DNA from: Streptomyces lydicus
GTDB taxonomy: Bacteria; Actinomycetota; Actinomycetes; Streptomycetales; Streptomycetaceae
Length of the DNA stretch: 64,000 nt
NCBI RefSeq assembly: GCF_000717345.1
Contig: NZ_JNZA01000008.1
Location: 248,001 to 312,000 of the forward strand
Direction of reading: 5' to 3'
Below, one piece after another: positions 36,030 to 44,379 of the stretch; position 1 is the first letter of the stretch; every line of letters starts with the position of its first letter. The position numbers and the translations under genes were made by a program. The notes under the pieces are model-generated. The model was not told where the DNA came from. It made no database searches and saw only the letters and a list, made by a program, of their open reading frames with translations.

Positions 36030-37714
36030 CCATCGACCCTCACGAGTACGCGTCGGTGCACGGCCCGCGGGCCGGCGACCGGGTGGTCCTCGGCGACTCG
36101 GGCCTGGTCGTCCGGGTCGAGTCGGACGCACAGAAGCCCGGTGACGAGTTCCTGGCCGGCTTCGGCAAGACCGCCCGCGACGGGCTGCTGCTCAAGGCCG
36201 CCGCGGTCCGCGAGACCTGCGACGTGGTGATCAGCAACGTCCTGGTCATCGACGCGATCCAGGGCATCCGCAAGGTGTCCATCGGCATCCGCGAGGGCCG
36301 GATCCACGCGATCGGGCGGGCCGGCAACCCCGACACCCTCGACGGTGTCGACGTGGTCGTCGGCACCGGCACCTCGATCGTCTCCGGCGAGGGCATGATC
36401 GCCACCGCCGGCGCCGTGGACACCCACGTCCATCTGCTCTCGCCGCGCGTCATGGAGGCGTCGCTGGCGTCCGGCGTCACCACGATCATCGGCCAGGAGT
36501 TCGGCCCGGTCTGGGGCGTCGGCGTCAACTCGCCCTGGGCACTGGGGCACGCCTTCGGCGCCTTCGACGCCTGGCCGGTCAACATCGGCTTCCTGGGCCG
36601 CGGTTCCTCCTCGGGCGACGCCCCGCTGGTCGAGGCGCTCGCCGAGGGCGGCGCCTGCGGCTTCAAGGTGCACGAGGACATGGGCGCGCACGCCCGCGCC
36701 CTGGACACCGCGCTGCGGGTCGCCGAGGACCACGACGTCCAGGTCGCCCTGCACAGCGACGGCCTCAACGAATGCCTCACCGTCGAGGACACCCTGCGGG
36801 TCCTGGACGGCCGCACCATCCACGCCTTCCACATCGAGGGCTGCGGCGGCGGGCACGTCCCCAACGTCCTGAAGATGGCCGGCGTCCCCAATGTCATCGG
36901 CTCGTCGACCAACCCCACCCTCCCCTTCGGGCGGGACGCGGTCGCCGAGCACTACGGCATGATCGTCTCGGTCCACGACCTGAAGACCGACCTGCCCGGT
37001 GACGCCGCGATGGCCCGCGACCGCATCCGCGCCGGGACCATGGGCGCCGAGGACGTGCTGCACGACCTCGGGGCGATCGGCATCACCTCCTCCGACGCGC
37101 AGGGCATGGGCCGGGCCGGCGAGACCGTCCGCCGTACGTTCGCGATGGCCGGCAAGATGAAGGCCGAGCTCGGTCCGATGGAGGGGGACGGCCCGCACGA
37201 CGACAACGCCCGGGTGCTCCGCTACATCGCCAAGCTCACCATCAACCCGGCCCTCGCCCACGGCCTCTCGCACGAGATCGGGTCGATCGAGGTCGGCAAG
37301 ATGGCCGACATCGTGCTGTGGAAGCCGCAGTTCTTCGGCGCCAAGCCGCAGCTGGTGCTGAAGTCCGGCTTCCCCGCGTACGGCGTCACCGGCGACCCCA
37401 ACGCCGCCACCGACACCTGCGAACCGCTGGTGCTCGGCCCGCAGTTCGGGGCACACGGCGCGACGCCCGCCGAGATCTCGGTCGCCTTCGTCGCGGCCGC
37501 CGCGGTCGCGCAGGGCGGCGACCACCTGCCCACCCGCCGCCGCCGGGTCGCCGTCCGCGGCACCCGCGGCATCGGCCCGGGCGACCTCGTCCACAACTCC
37601 CGGGTCGGCGACGTCCAGGTCGACGGGCGCAGCGGACTGGTCACCCTCGACGGCGACCCGATGCGCTCCGAGGCGGCCGAGACCGTCTCGCTGTCCCGGC
37701 TCTACTTCCTGTGA
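36026..37714 (+). CDS. ureC: Urease alpha subunit, divergent (urease-like amidohydrolase)
   Basis: ATG 36026 overlaps the ureAB stop and gives 562 residues, close to the usual 567. The metal centre is intact: His134 and His136 (DTHVH), Lys214 for carbamylation (GFKVHED), His216, His243 (ALHSDGLNE), His269 (FHIEG) and Asp357 (TSSDAQGMGR). The flap histidine aligns without gaps to His317 (SVHDL), while the usual flap Cys is Val316. The segment that in urease reads about GGGTGPAAGTHATTCTPG is here GQEFGPVWGVGVNSPW (residues 157-172), and CPQQ is replaced by SPRV. The fold and chemistry should be urease-like; the substrate may not be urea. Confidence 0.88.
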   Translation: MTIDPHEYASVHGPRAGDRVVLGDSGLVVRVESDAQKPGDEFLAGFGKTARDGLLLKAAAVRETCDVVISNVLVIDAIQGIRKVSIGIREGRIHAIGRAGNPDTLDGVDVVVGTGTSIVSGEGMIATAGAVDTHVHLLSPRVMEASLASGVTTIIGQEFGPVWGVGVNSPWALGHAFGAFDAWPVNIGFLGRGSSSGDAPLVEALAEGGACGFKVHEDMGAHARALDTALRVAEDHDVQVALHSDGLNECLTVEDTLRVLDGRTIHAFHIEGCGGGHVPNVLKMAGVPNVIGSSTNPTLPFGRDAVAEHYGMIVSVHDLKTDLPGDAAMARDRIRAGTMGAEDVLHDLGAIGITSSDAQGMGRAGETVRRTFAMAGKMKAELGPMEGDGPHDDNARVLRYIAKLTINPALAHGLSHEIGSIEVGKMADIVLWKPQFFGAKPQLVLKSGFPAYGVTGDPNAATDTCEPLVLGPQFGAHGATPAEISVAFVAAAAVAQGGDHLPTRRRRVAVRGTRGIGPGDLVHNSRVGDVQVDGRSGLVTLDGDPMRSEAAETVSLSRLYFL

Positions 37715-37758
37715 CCCGCCCCGCCCGCCCCTTCGGCCACGACCCTGAGGACCCCCGC

Positions 37759-38799
37759 ATGAACACCCCTGCCGCCGACGGCTTCCGCATGCCCCCGGAG
37801 TGGGCCCGGCACGAGCGCACCTGGATGGCCTGGCCCGGCCCCAACTTCACGTTCGGCGAGGAGGGCGGCGAGACGCTGGCCGAGGCCCGTACGGCATGGG
37901 CCGCCGTGGCCCGCGCGGTCCGCCGGTACGAGCCGGTCACCGTCGTGGCCGGCCCCGGCCAGCTCACCGGCGCCCGCGCGCTCCTCGGCGACGACATCGA
38001 CGTCGTCGAGCGCCCGCTGAACGACGCCTGGATGCGCGACATCGGCCCCACCTTCCTCACCGACGGCAAGGGCAACCTCGCCGCCACCGACTGGGTGTTC
38101 AACGGCTGGGGAGCCCAGGAGTGGGCCCGCTGGGAACTCGACGAGAAGATCGCCGAGCAGGTCTCGGCGCTGGCCGGCGCCCGCCGCTACGCCACCCCGC
38201 TGGTCAACGAGGGCGGCGGCATCCACATCGACGGCGAGGGCACCGTCCTGCTCACCGAGACGGTGCAGCTCGACCCGGGCCGCAACCCCGGCCGCACCCA
38301 GGAAGAGGTCGAGGCCGAGATCCACGCCCACCTCGGCACCACCAAGGCGATCTGGCTGCCGCGCGGCCTGGCCGCCGACTACGGCCAGTTCGGCACCCGC
38401 GGCCACGTCGACATCGTCGCCGCCTTCGCCCGCCCCGGTGTCGTGATGGTGCACACCCAGCCGAACCCGGACCACCCCGACCACGCCATCTGCAACGAGA
38501 TCGTCAAGCTGCTGCGCGCGTCCACGGACGCCAGGGGCCGGGAGCTGGAGGTCGTCGAGATCCCCGCGCCGACCGTGATCGAGGAGCACGGCGAGCTGGT
38601 CGACTACTCCTACATCAACCACTACCTCTGCAACGATGGCGTGGTGCTGTGCGCCTTCGACGATCCGCGCGACGAGGAGGCGGCCGCCATCTTCCGCCGG
38701 CTCTTCCCCGGGCGGACGGTGACCCTCGTGGACGCCCGTACGATCTTCGCAGCGGGTGGCGGTATCCACTGCATCACCCAGCAGCAGCCGTCGGCCTGA
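37759..38799 (+). CDS. Agmatine deiminase family protein (peptidylarginine deiminase fold)
   Basis: ATG 37759 gives 346 residues, 44 bp after ureC. Family motifs are MPPEWARHERTWMAWPGPN, DAWMRDIGPTFLTD with the guanidinium-binding Asp, NEGGGIHIDGEGTVLLTET, WLPRGL, TRGHVDIVAAF with catalytic His/Asp, and the nucleophile Cys in GGGIHCITQQQP. Agmatine deiminase (AguA) hydrolyses agmatine to N-carbamoylputrescine and ammonia. The usual next enzyme, a nitrilase-type N-carbamoylputrescine amidase, is absent here; a urease-like enzyme stands in its place. Other guanidino substrates remain possible. Confidence 0.9.
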   Translation: MNTPAADGFRMPPEWARHERTWMAWPGPNFTFGEEGGETLAEARTAWAAVARAVRRYEPVTVVAGPGQLTGARALLGDDIDVVERPLNDAWMRDIGPTFLTDGKGNLAATDWVFNGWGAQEWARWELDEKIAEQVSALAGARRYATPLVNEGGGIHIDGEGTVLLTETVQLDPGRNPGRTQEEVEAEIHAHLGTTKAIWLPRGLAADYGQFGTRGHVDIVAAFARPGVVMVHTQPNPDHPDHAICNEIVKLLRASTDARGRELEVVEIPAPTVIEEHGELVDYSYINHYLCNDGVVLCAFDDPRDEEAAAIFRRLFPGRTVTLVDARTIFAAGGGIHCITQQQPSA

Positions 38800-38833
38800 C
38801 CACCAGGCCCCGTCCAGCGACCCGGAGGTCCCC

Positions 38834-39451
38834 GTGCCCGGTCCCGTGCGCCGTCCCCGGCGCCGGCTCAGCCAGCCCCGTGAGCAGGTCCTCGCCGCCG
38901 CTATGGCGACCATCGCGGAGGAGGGCCTGGACCGGCTGACGATGGCGGGGCTGGGCCGCGAGGTCGGCATGAGCAGCGGCCACATCCTCTACTACTTCGG
39001 TACGAAGGACGAGTTGCTGCTGCAGACCCTCCAGTGGAGCGAGGAGCAGCTCGGTGCCGAGCGCCGGGCCGCCCTCTCCCGCCGCGACCCCGCCCGGGAA
39101 CGCCTGGAAGCGCTGGTCGACCTCTATCTCCCCGAGGGCCACCGCGATCCGCGCTGGACGCTGTGGCTGGAGGTGTGGAACCGCTCGCAGAACGCCGACG
39201 AGGAGACCCGCGAGCGCCAGCTCGACCTGGAACTCGCCTGGCACCGCGACCTGGTGGCCCTCCTCGTCGAAGGCGCCTCGAAGGGCGAGTTCCGGCCGGT
39301 CGACGCCGAGCGCTTCGCCACCCGCCTGCGGGCGCTCCTCGACGGCTTCGGCACCCACCTCGTGGTCGGCCTGCCGGGCACCGACCGCGAACAGGTCCGG
39401 ACGCACATACGCGACTTTCTGGACGAGTCGCTCAGCGTCCCGCGTCCGTGA
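38834..39451 (+). CDS. TetR-family regulator of the urease-like/deiminase operon
   Basis: GTG 38834 with GGAGG upstream gives 205 residues. The DNA-binding domain reads LSQPREQVLAAAMATIAEEG, LDRLTMAGLGREVGMSSGHI, LYYFGTKDELLLQT. The C-terminal domain (TLWLEVWNRSQNADEETRER) resembles the BetI/TetR_C_6 type found in regulators of amine catabolism. It follows the deiminase gene after 34 bp and probably belongs to the operon, allowing it to control its own expression through the boxes at 35084-35296 (inference). In Pseudomonas, aguBA is likewise controlled by a TetR protein. Confidence 0.88.
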   Translation: MPGPVRRPRRRLSQPREQVLAAAMATIAEEGLDRLTMAGLGREVGMSSGHILYYFGTKDELLLQTLQWSEEQLGAERRAALSRRDPARERLEALVDLYLPEGHRDPRWTLWLEVWNRSQNADEETRERQLDLELAWHRDLVALLVEGASKGEFRPVDAERFATRLRALLDGFGTHLVVGLPGTDREQVRTHIRDFLDESLSVPRP

Positions 39452-39531
39452 CCACAACGCACTCAAGTACGCGCGATCGTTGCCGACGCGGCTCTTGCCG
39501 AAGGCCCCCCGGTCCGAGACCGTGATCGGCT

Positions 39532-40863
39532 ATGGGACGAGAGCAATGGAAGAAGATCTGGGTCGGCTCGGCCGGCAACATGGTCGAGTGGTTCGACTGG
39601 TTCGTCTACGCCAGTTTCGCGGTCTACTTCGCCGATGCGTTCTTCCCGAAGGGGAATGACACCGCCAACCTCATGAACACCATGGGGATCTTCGCCGTCG
39701 GCTTCTTCATGCGACCGGTGGGCGGCTGGGTGCTCGGCCGGGTCGGCGACCGGCGGGGCCGCAAGGCCGCGCTGACGCTGACCGTCACGCTGATGTCCGC
39801 CTCGGCGATCCTGATCGCGATCGCGCCCACGTACGGCGTCGCCGGCTACGGCGGGGTGGCGGTATTGCTCCTCGCCCGGATGCTGCAGGGGCTCTCGGTC
39901 GGCGGGGAGTACGCGGCCAGCGCCACCTACCTCACCGAGGCGTCCGCGCCCGGCCAGCGCGGCTTCGCCTCCAGCTTCCAGTACGTGTCGATGACCGCGG
40001 GGCAGCTGGTCGGCCTCGGCCTGCAGATCGTGCTCCAGCGCACGCTGTCCGAGGACGCGCTGCACAGCTGGGCCTGGCGGATCCCGTTCATCATCGGCGC
40101 GCTCGGCGCCGCGATCGTCTTCTACCTGCGCCGCAACATGCTGGAGACCGAGGTCTACGCCCAGGACGAGGGCGCCCACGCCGACCCGGCCCGCGGCACC
40201 CTCAAGGCGCTGCTGGCCCACAAGCGCGAGGCGTTCCTGGTCATCGCGCTCACCATGGGCGGCACCGTCGCGTACTACACGTACACGACGTACCTCACCA
40301 AGTACCTCTCGGGCAGCGCCGGGATGGCCAAGCCGACCGCCTCGCTGGTCAGCTTCTGCGCCCTGTTCCTGTTCATGTGCCTCCAGCCGCTGGCCGGGAA
40401 GCTCTCCGACCGGATCGGCCGGCGGCCGCTGCTGATCACCTTCGCGGTCGGCTCGACGTTCCTCACCGTGCCGATCATGACGCTGCTCAAGCACGCCGGC
40501 AGCTTCTGGCCGGCCCTCGGGCTCTCGCTGCTGGCCCTGGTCGTGGTCACCGGCTACACCTCGATCAACGCCTGTGTGAAGGCCGAGCTGTTCCCCACCG
40601 GCATCCGCGCACTGGGCGTCGCCCTGCCGTACGCCATCGCCAACGCGCTGTTCGGCGGCACCGCGGAGTACGTCGCCCTGTGGTTCAAGGACGGCGGCAT
40701 CGAATCCGGCTACTACTGGTACGTGGCGGGATGCGCGGCCGTCTCGCTGATCGTCTACATCACCATGCGGGAGACCCGCACCATCGATCTGCACCGGGTC
40801 GGCGCCGAAGCGGATCCGGCCACCGGCCCGGTGGTGCCCGGCCGGGCGGCCGTCGCCGACTGA
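39532..40863 (+). CDS. MHS-family (metabolite:H+ symporter) MFS transporter
   Basis: This 443-residue protein has 12 predicted helices and clear MHS signatures: GNMVEWFDWFVYASFAVYFA at helix 1, FFMRPVGGWVLGRVGDRRGR with motif A, and LQGLSVGGEYAASATYLTEA. The central loop ends LLAHKREAFLVIALTMGGTV. MHS members import organic acids such as 2-oxoglutarate, citrate, shikimate or betaines with protons. No ribosome site precedes ATG 39532, so the mRNA may be leaderless. It may or may not belong functionally with the preceding amine/urea-like cluster. A strong terminator follows. Confidence 0.9.
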   Translation: MGREQWKKIWVGSAGNMVEWFDWFVYASFAVYFADAFFPKGNDTANLMNTMGIFAVGFFMRPVGGWVLGRVGDRRGRKAALTLTVTLMSASAILIAIAPTYGVAGYGGVAVLLLARMLQGLSVGGEYAASATYLTEASAPGQRGFASSFQYVSMTAGQLVGLGLQIVLQRTLSEDALHSWAWRIPFIIGALGAAIVFYLRRNMLETEVYAQDEGAHADPARGTLKALLAHKREAFLVIALTMGGTVAYYTYTTYLTKYLSGSAGMAKPTASLVSFCALFLFMCLQPLAGKLSDRIGRRPLLITFAVGSTFLTVPIMTLLKHAGSFWPALGLSLLALVVVTGYTSINACVKAELFPTGIRALGVALPYAIANALFGGTAEYVALWFKDGGIESGYYWYVAGCAAVSLIVYITMRETRTIDLHRVGAEADPATGPVVPGRAAVAD

Positions 40864-40882
40864 GCGCGCCACCGCGGGCATG

Positions 40883-40908
40883 CGGCCTCCCCCACCCGGG
40901 GGAGGCCG
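40883..40908 (+). terminator. Terminator after the MHS transporter
   Basis: CGGCCTCCCCC (40883-40893) and GGGGGAGGCCG (40898-40908) form a perfect 11-bp stem around ACCC, followed by TT. It begins 20 bp after the stop. Confidence 0.8.
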
Positions 40909-40961
40909 TTCCCATGAGCGGGGGATCCGCGGCCCGGTGCCGGGCGGCTTGGCTGGGTGGC

Positions 40962-42341
40962 ATGAGGAAAACGAGGCACCTGCTCATGCCGCTGCTGCTG
41001 GCCGGGCTGCTGGTCCCGGCCGCCGCGTCGCCGTCCGTGGCCACCGCCCGGCCCGCCGCGGCACACCCGGCCCCGCCCCGCACCGCCGCCACCGACATCC
41101 GCGCCAGGATCGCGGCCGTCCCCGGAATGCGGGTGGTCAAGGAGAACCCCGCGCCGACCGGCTACCGCTCCTTCGCGCTCGCCTACCGCCAGCCCGTCGA
41201 CCACCGGCACCCCGGCCGGGGCAGCTTCGAGCAGCGGCTGTTCCTGCTCCACCGGTCCACCGACCGGCCGATGGTGCTCCACACCGGCGGCTACGACCTC
41301 GACTTCCAGGACCCCGCGTCCCGTGCCGAGCCGACCCGGCTCCTGGACGGCAACCAGATCAGTGTCGAGCAGCGCTACTTCGGCACCTCCCACCCCCGCC
41401 CCACCGACTGGACGAAGCTCGACATCCGGCAGGCCGCGGACGACCACCACCGGATCGTGCAGGCGCTCAGAACGGTCTACCGCGCCGCGTGGATCTCCAC
41501 CGGTGCCAGCAAGGGCGGTATGGCCACCGTCTACCACCGGCGCTTCCACCCGCACGACGTCGCCGGCTCCGTCGTCTACTCGGCGCCGAACAACACCGAC
41601 GACACGGACGACACCGCCGAGGACCGCTTCCTGGCGGGGATCGGCACCCCTGAGTGCCGCGCCGCGCTCACCGCGCTGCAGCGCGAGATGCTGGGCGCCC
41701 GGCGGACGGAGATGGCGGGCCGCGTCGCACGGGAGGCCGCCGGCCAGGGCTTCACCTTCCACACCGTCGGCAGCGCCGACCGGGTGCTGGAACTCACCGT
41801 GCTGCAACTGCCGCTGCGCTTCTGGATGCACCGGGGAGGGGCGGACTGCGGCAGCGTTCCCCGGCCCACGGCCGGCGCCGACGCGCTGTACGCCTGGTTC
41901 GACGGGGAGATGCAACTGGCGGGCTACAGCGACTACTGGCTCGCCCGCGAAGGCGCCTCCTACTACCAGCTCGGCACCCAGCTCGGCTTCGTCGACCTCG
42001 CCGCCCCGCAGCTGGCCGGCCTGCTGCGCCATCCGGGCATCCAGTCGATGCGGACGTACGTACCGCGCAGCATCCCGCTGCGCTTCCAGCCCGGCGCCAT
42101 GCCCGACATCGACCGCTGGGTCCGGAACCACGGAAGTGAGCTGCTCTTCGTGTACGGCGAGAATGACCCCACCCGGGCCGAACCGTTCCGTACGGGGCCG
42201 GGCAGCCGGGACGCGCACGTCCGTCTGGCGCCGGGCGCGGGCCACCTCACGAGCATCGCCCAGCTGGCGCCCCGGGACCGGGACCGGGCCACCGCCGCGC
42301 TCCGCCGCTGGGCGGGCGTGGACAGTTCGCCCGAATGGTGA
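40962..42341 (+). CDS. Secreted prolyl tri/tetrapeptidyl aminopeptidase family (S37) peptidase
   Basis: I start at ATG 40962, giving a standard signal peptide (MRKTRHLLMPLLLAGLLVPA, Ala-x-Ala region near residue 30) and 459 residues in all. An upstream ATG at 40914 lies just after the terminator and would bury the signal. The S37 alpha/beta-hydrolase pattern is clear: YRSFALAYRQPVDHRHPG, GGYDLDFQDP, QISVEQRYFGTSHP, the nucleophile Ser in STGASKGGMATVYHRRF, and the catalytic Asp/His near VYGENDPTRAEPF and APGAGHLTSI. Streptomyces S37 enzymes remove N-terminal peptides ending in proline from secreted proteins. It would act outside the cell. Confidence 0.9.
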   Translation: MRKTRHLLMPLLLAGLLVPAAASPSVATARPAAAHPAPPRTAATDIRARIAAVPGMRVVKENPAPTGYRSFALAYRQPVDHRHPGRGSFEQRLFLLHRSTDRPMVLHTGGYDLDFQDPASRAEPTRLLDGNQISVEQRYFGTSHPRPTDWTKLDIRQAADDHHRIVQALRTVYRAAWISTGASKGGMATVYHRRFHPHDVAGSVVYSAPNNTDDTDDTAEDRFLAGIGTPECRAALTALQREMLGARRTEMAGRVAREAAGQGFTFHTVGSADRVLELTVLQLPLRFWMHRGGADCGSVPRPTAGADALYAWFDGEMQLAGYSDYWLAREGASYYQLGTQLGFVDLAAPQLAGLLRHPGIQSMRTYVPRSIPLRFQPGAMPDIDRWVRNHGSELLFVYGENDPTRAEPFRTGPGSRDAHVRLAPGAGHLTSIAQLAPRDRDRATAALRRWAGVDSSPEW

Positions 42342-42400
42342 GACCGCCGGGTGCGCGGTGCGTCCGATATGGCACACTGCGGACCGTGCTCTCGTTCGCC

Positions 42401-42436
42401 ATGATTATTGGCAGCAGGCGCGCCGGTCCGCAGTGA
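42401..42436 (+). CDS. cimA leader peptide with Ile-Ile codons (11 aa)
   Basis: ATG 42401 encodes MIIGSRRAGPQ and stops at 42436. The two Ile codons are both ATT, very rare in this genome. An in-frame GTG at 42386 would extend it to MLSFAMIIGSRRAGPQ; no good ribosome site precedes either start. The terminator 60 bp downstream and the isoleucine-pathway gene beyond it support a role as an isoleucine-sensing attenuator leader. Confidence 0.62.
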   Translation: MIIGSRRAGPQ

Positions 42437-42490
42437 CCGCCCCGTACGACCCGAGTACGGCGCGGCCACCGTCGTCCCAGACCCGCGCGC
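42418..42490 (+). promoter_or_regulatory. cimA attenuator: leader stem and internal hairpin
   Basis: GCGCGCCGGTC (42418-42428), inside the leader peptide, pairs at 10 of 11 positions with GACCCGCGCGC (42480-42490), which abuts the terminator. Enclosed is a 6-bp hairpin, CCGTAC (42442-42447) with GTACGG (42455-42460). This repeats the layout of the ilvB attenuator. A ribosome paused at the Ile codons would affect the leader arm; the consequence for termination is inferred. Confidence 0.55.
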
Positions 42491-42492
42491 AG

Positions 42493-42519
42493 ACCTCTCG
42501 CACCCGCGAGAGGTTTTTT
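42493..42519 (+). terminator. Intrinsic terminator of the cimA attenuator
   Basis: ACCTCTCGC (42493-42501) and GCGAGAGGT (42506-42514) form a perfect 9-bp stem with an ACCC loop, ending in a run of six T (42514-42519). It is 107 bp upstream of cimA and after the leader peptide, so it cannot be a simple end-of-gene terminator for the peptidase gene that ends at 42341. Confidence 0.85.
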
Positions 42520-42625
42520 CGTTTCCGGCCCACACCCCACCGGACGCGGAGCGCGAGGGAACATGGAGGGACGGTGGAACCGGTCATTCCGGTAGACCGA
42601 GATCCCCGACAGGAGCCAGACCAGC

Positions 42626-44272
42626 ATGACGGACGCACACTCAGCCCACCCGGTGCCGACGCCCGACCCCCGCCCCGCCGGCGCGGTGTCCGACGACTTC
42701 CACGTCTTCGACACCACCCTCCGCGACGGCGCGCAGCGCGAGGGCATCAACCTCACCGTCGCCGACAAGCTGACCATCGCGCGGCACCTCGACGACTTCG
42801 GAGTGGGCTTCATCGAGGGCGGCTGGCCCGGCGCCAACCCGCGGGACACCGAGTTCTTCCAGCGTGCCCGCGCGGAGATCGAGTTCCGGCACGCCCAGTT
42901 GGTCGCGTTCGGCGCCACCCGCAAGGCCGGCGTCCGCGTCGAGGACGACCCCCAGGTCGCCGCGCTCCTGGACTCCGGGGCCCCGGTCATCACGCTGGTG
43001 GCCAAGTCCCACCTGGGGCACGTCGAGCTGGCGCTGCGCACCACGCCGGAGGAGAACCTCGCGATGGTGCGGGACACCGTCGCGTACCTCCGTGACCGGG
43101 GCCGCCGGGTCTTCCTCGACTGTGAGCACTTCTTCGACGGCTACGCGCTCGACCCCGGGTACGCCAAGCAGGTCGTGCGCACCGCGAGCGAGGCCGGTGC
43201 GGATGTGGTGGTGCTCTGCGACACCAACGGCGGGATGCTGCCGGCGCAGATCACCGCGGTCGTCCGGACCGTCCTCGCGGACACCGGGGCGCGGCTGGGC
43301 ATCCACGCCCAGGACGACACCGGCTGCGCGGTCGCCAACACCCTGGCCGCCGTGGACGCCGGCGCCACCCACGTCCAGTGCACCGCCAACGGCTACGGCG
43401 AGCGGGTCGGCAACTCCAACCTCTTCCCGGTGGCCGCCGCGCTGGAGCTCAAGTACGGGCGCCGGGTGCTGCCCGAGGGCAAGCTCGCCGAGACCACCCG
43501 GATCTCGCACGCCATCGCCGAGGTCGTCAACCTCACCCCCTCCACCCACCAGCCCTACGTCGGCGTCTCCGCCTTCGCGCACAAGGCCGGGCTGCACGCC
43601 TCCGCCATCAAGGTCGACCCGGACCTCTACCAGCACATCGATCCGGCGCTGGTCGGCAACACCATGCGGATGCTGGTCTCCGACATGGCCGGCCGCGCCT
43701 CCATCGAGCTCAAGGGCAAGGAGCTGGGCTTCGAGCTGGGCGGCGACCGCGAGCTGGTCGGCCGGGTCGTGGCCCGGGTCAAGGAACGCGAGCTGGCGGG
43801 CTACACGTACGAGGCCGCGGACGCCTCCTTCGAGCTGCTGCTGCGCGAGGAGGTGCAGGGCAAGCCGCTGCGCTACTTCAACGTCGAGTCCTGGCGGGCG
43901 ATCGTCGAGGACCGCCCGGACGGTACGCACGCCAACGAGGCGACCGTGAAGCTGTGGGCCAAGGGCGAGCGGATCGTCTCCACCGCGGAGGGCAACGGCC
44001 CGGTCAACGCCCTGGACCGGGCGCTGCGGGTCGGCCTGGAGCGGATCTATCCGCAGCTGGCCACGATGGAACTGGTCGACTACAAGGTCCGCATCCTGGA
44101 GGGCGCCCTGGGCACCGGCTCGATCACCCGGGTCCTGGTCTCCACCAGCGACGGCCGGGGCGAGTGGTCCACCGTCGGCGTCGCGGAGAACGTCATCGCC
44201 GCGTCCTGGCAGGCCCTGGACGACGCGTACGCGTACGGCTTGCTGCGGGCGGGGGTCGACCCGCAGGAGTAG
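42626..44272 (+). CDS. cimA: Citramalate synthase (LeuA-like DRE-TIM metallolyase)
   Basis: This 548-residue enzyme has FHVFDTTLRDGAQREGINLT at the start of the TIM barrel and the metal-binding LGIHAQDDTGCAVANTLAAV, with the family pattern GATHVQCTANGYGERVGNSN and VSAFAHKAGLHASAIKVDPD. The C-terminal 130 residues are a LeuA-type allosteric dimer domain (GNGPVNALDRALRVGLERIY). The EGGWPGANPRDTEFF region is typical of citramalate synthases rather than 2-isopropylmalate synthases. It condenses pyruvate and acetyl-CoA to citramalate, providing 2-oxobutyrate for isoleucine without threonine. An Ile-Ile leader upstream agrees. AGGAGCC precedes the start. Confidence 0.93.
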   Translation: MTDAHSAHPVPTPDPRPAGAVSDDFHVFDTTLRDGAQREGINLTVADKLTIARHLDDFGVGFIEGGWPGANPRDTEFFQRARAEIEFRHAQLVAFGATRKAGVRVEDDPQVAALLDSGAPVITLVAKSHLGHVELALRTTPEENLAMVRDTVAYLRDRGRRVFLDCEHFFDGYALDPGYAKQVVRTASEAGADVVVLCDTNGGMLPAQITAVVRTVLADTGARLGIHAQDDTGCAVANTLAAVDAGATHVQCTANGYGERVGNSNLFPVAAALELKYGRRVLPEGKLAETTRISHAIAEVVNLTPSTHQPYVGVSAFAHKAGLHASAIKVDPDLYQHIDPALVGNTMRMLVSDMAGRASIELKGKELGFELGGDRELVGRVVARVKERELAGYTYEAADASFELLLREEVQGKPLRYFNVESWRAIVEDRPDGTHANEATVKLWAKGERIVSTAEGNGPVNALDRALRVGLERIYPQLATMELVDYKVRILEGALGTGSITRVLVSTSDGRGEWSTVGVAENVIAASWQALDDAYAYGLLRAGVDPQE

Positions 44273-44311
44273 CCACCGGCCTTCAACTTTCCCCCAACGG
44301 GAGGGAACGGG

Positions 44312-44368
44312 CCGGGGGGCCTTGGCTGTGGACTGCTTCGCTTTACGTCCACAACCAAGGCCCCCCGG
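44312..44368. terminator. Long bidirectional terminator between cimA and yceI
   Basis: CCGGGGGGCCTTGG (44312-44325) then CTGTGGAC pairs with GTCCACAA then CCAAGGCCCCCCGG (44355-44368): a 22-bp stem with one mismatch around a 13-base loop. It sits between converging genes. Confidence 0.85.
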
Positions 44369-44379
44369 TCGGCCAACGG

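Noticed and set aside
37072..37120. Apparent loss of the catalytic flap histidine in the urease-like alpha subunit
   Set aside because: At first sight CHH became SVH. An ungapped alignment from the conserved RIR and AEDVLHDLGA blocks puts His317 exactly on the catalytic His; only the neighbouring Cys is changed.
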